This document shows positions 6,140 to 6,653 of a stretch of DNA of 6,653 nucleotides, one piece after another. The DNA is from an uncultured Collinsella sp. GTDB taxonomy: Bacteria; Actinomycetota; Coriobacteriia; Coriobacteriales; Coriobacteriaceae. Made by a program: the position numbers and the translations under genes. The stretch lies in assembly GCA_900555815.1 (NCBI GenBank), contig USMR01000044.1, positions 1-6,653 on the forward strand. Direction: 5' to 3'. Within the stretch, counting starts at the first letter, position 1, and each line of letters starts with the position of its first letter. Below the pieces are notes generated by a model, which saw only the letters and a program-made list of their open reading frames with translations, was not told the origin of the DNA and made no database searches.

Positions 6140-6215
6140 TGGTGGGCGATGAGGGATTCGAACCCCCAGCCTTGTGCGTGTAAAGCACCTGCGCTAACCG
6201 TTGCGCCAATCGCCC
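6140..6215 (-). tRNA. tRNA-Val (anticodon UAC)
   Basis: The minus strand folds into a complete 76-nt cloverleaf with CCA encoded. The acceptor stem GGGCGAT (6215-6209) pairs perfectly with ATCGCCC (6150-6144), with discriminator A6143 and CCA at 6142-6140. The D arm is GCGC/GCGC. The anticodon loop is TTTACAC (6184-6178), with anticodon TAC at 6182-6180, which reads valine codons GUA and GUG and, with usual modification, others. The anticodon stem has four pairs plus a G-A mismatch at its base (positions 27/43). The T arm is GGGGG-TTCGAAT-CCCTC with one G-U pair. The gene converges on argD, diverges from asnB, and has its own promoter and terminator. Confidence 0.97.
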
Positions 6216-6225
6216 GTGCGGAGAG

Positions 6226-6234
6226 AGTATAGCA
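6226..6234 (-). promoter_or_regulatory. Extended -10 promoter of tRNA-Val
   Basis: The minus strand reads TGCTATACT, a near-consensus extended -10 (TGnTATAAT; hexamer 5 of 6). It ends 10 bp before the tRNA 5' end, so transcription should start only a few bases before the mature tRNA. I see no clear -35 hexamer 16-18 bp upstream; the TG extension may compensate. Confidence 0.65.
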
Positions 6235-6345
6235 AAACAATCGCCTCATTCACCTCATATCCATTAAAGGTAACTCGCGCGTGTCACAGCGGAGCTGATT
6301 CAGTTGAGATTGCCTGAACATTCCGCCCCTCTTTACGCCCTCGGG

Positions 6346-6351
6346 TATACT
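6346..6351 (+). promoter_or_regulatory. Candidate -10 element for asnB
   Basis: TATACT lies 51 bp before the asnB ATG and would give a leader of about 45 nt. It matches the -10 consensus at 5 of 6 bases, but no good -35 hexamer is spaced correctly. No T-box consensus (AGGGTGGNACCGCG) or other known riboswitch is visible in 6352-6402. The rest of the divergent gap (6235-6345) shows nothing else I can name. Confidence 0.4.
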
Positions 6352-6402
6352 CAAAAGCTACTGATTCGATTTGATGCCCAGCAACAGCAGAGGGGATAGT
6401 AT

Positions 6403-6653
6403 ATGTGCGGTTTTGTCGGTTTTGTCGGTGGGACGGATAACCAATCCGAGGTGCTCACCAAGATGATGGACCGCATCGTCCATCGCGGTCCCGACATGGG
6501 CGGTCAGTTTATCGACGGCCGCGTTGCCCTGGGCTTCCGCCGCCTGTCGATCCTCGACCTGACCGAGGCCGGCGCTCAGCCCATGACCAATGAGGACGGC
6601 AGCGTCGTCATTGTCTTCAACGGCGAGATCTACAACTTCCAAGAACTCCGTTC
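6403..6653 (+). CDS. asnB: Asparagine synthetase (glutamine-hydrolysing), 3' end outside window
   Basis: The first 83 codons of a class II glutamine amidotransferase are visible, and the frame runs off the window end. Cys2, directly after the initiator Met, is the catalytic N-terminal nucleophile. HRGPD (27-31), RRLSILDL (46-53), AQPM (58-61) and FNGEIYN (72-78, with oxyanion-hole Asn74-Gly75) form the glutamine-binding site and match AsnB closely. The full protein would go on to an ATP-dependent synthetase domain that forms asparagine from aspartate with ammonia from glutamine. ATG 6403 has AGAGGGGAT (6389-6397) at good spacing, and the Cys2 rule fixes this start. Asparagine-synthetase-like proteins of other pathways share this N-terminus, so the exact role rests on the missing C-terminal part. 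Its only visible neighbour is the divergent tRNA-Val gene. Confidence 0.88.
   Translation, partial: MCGFVGFVGGTDNQSEVLTKMMDRIVHRGPDMGGQFIDGRVALGFRRLSILDLTEAGAQPMTNEDGSVVIVFNGEIYNFQELR

Noticed and set aside
6352..6402. T-box or other riboswitch ahead of asnB
   Set aside because: The leader is only about 45 nt and lacks the T-box AGGGTGGNACCGCG motif.
6409..6426. Tandem GGTTTTGTC repeat at the start of asnB
   Set aside because: It only encodes the GFVGFV of the conserved MCGFVGF start of class II amidotransferases; no special repeat is needed to explain it.

Overview
The window looks like ordinary chromosomal DNA from a high-GC actinobacterium. Protein composition, codon use and strong AGGAGG/AAGGAG ribosome binding sites suggest a Collinsella-like member of the Coriobacteriia. 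That placement is recognition from memory, not a database result. Every complete gene is intact, and I see no mobile element, CRISPR array or phage gene.

Layout from left to right. Positions 1-828 hold two tandem paralogous genes for small pyridoxamine-phosphate-oxidase-like (flavin split-barrel) proteins; the first is cut by the window edge. They end at a long, nearly perfect hairpin (862-924). A regulatory region (about 925-1085) follows, with a 37-bp dyad whose half-sites resemble ArgR boxes, a candidate extended -10 promoter and a leader hairpin. Then comes an arginine/ornithine operon in the order argC-argJ-argB-argD (1086-5974), with gaps of 134, 81 and 69 bp, closed by a branched intrinsic terminator (6002-6060). 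Converging on it from the minus strand is a tRNA-Val(UAC) gene with its own promoter and a textbook terminator. At the right edge, divergent from the tRNA, is the start of an asparagine synthetase (asnB-type) gene, cut off by the window end.

How the genes work together. ArgJ makes N-acetylglutamate by transferring acetyl from N-acetylornithine (and may also use acetyl-CoA). ArgB phosphorylates it, ArgC reduces the acyl phosphate to the semialdehyde, and ArgD transaminates this to N-acetylornithine, which returns to ArgJ and releases ornithine. The four genes thus encode the complete cyclic acetyl pathway from glutamate to ornithine. ArgB carries the N-terminal helix and C-terminal signature of arginine-feedback-inhibited enzymes. 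Together with the ArgR-like dyad upstream of argC, this suggests control by arginine at both enzyme and transcription level. Genes for ornithine to arginine (argF, argG, argH) are not in the window.

I did not find a convincing undescribed system. The items most worth a second look are the 862-924 hairpin, whose loop is complementary to a nearby upstream heptamer, the operator-like dyad, an insertion and an altered motif in ArgD, and structured or C-rich gaps inside the operon.
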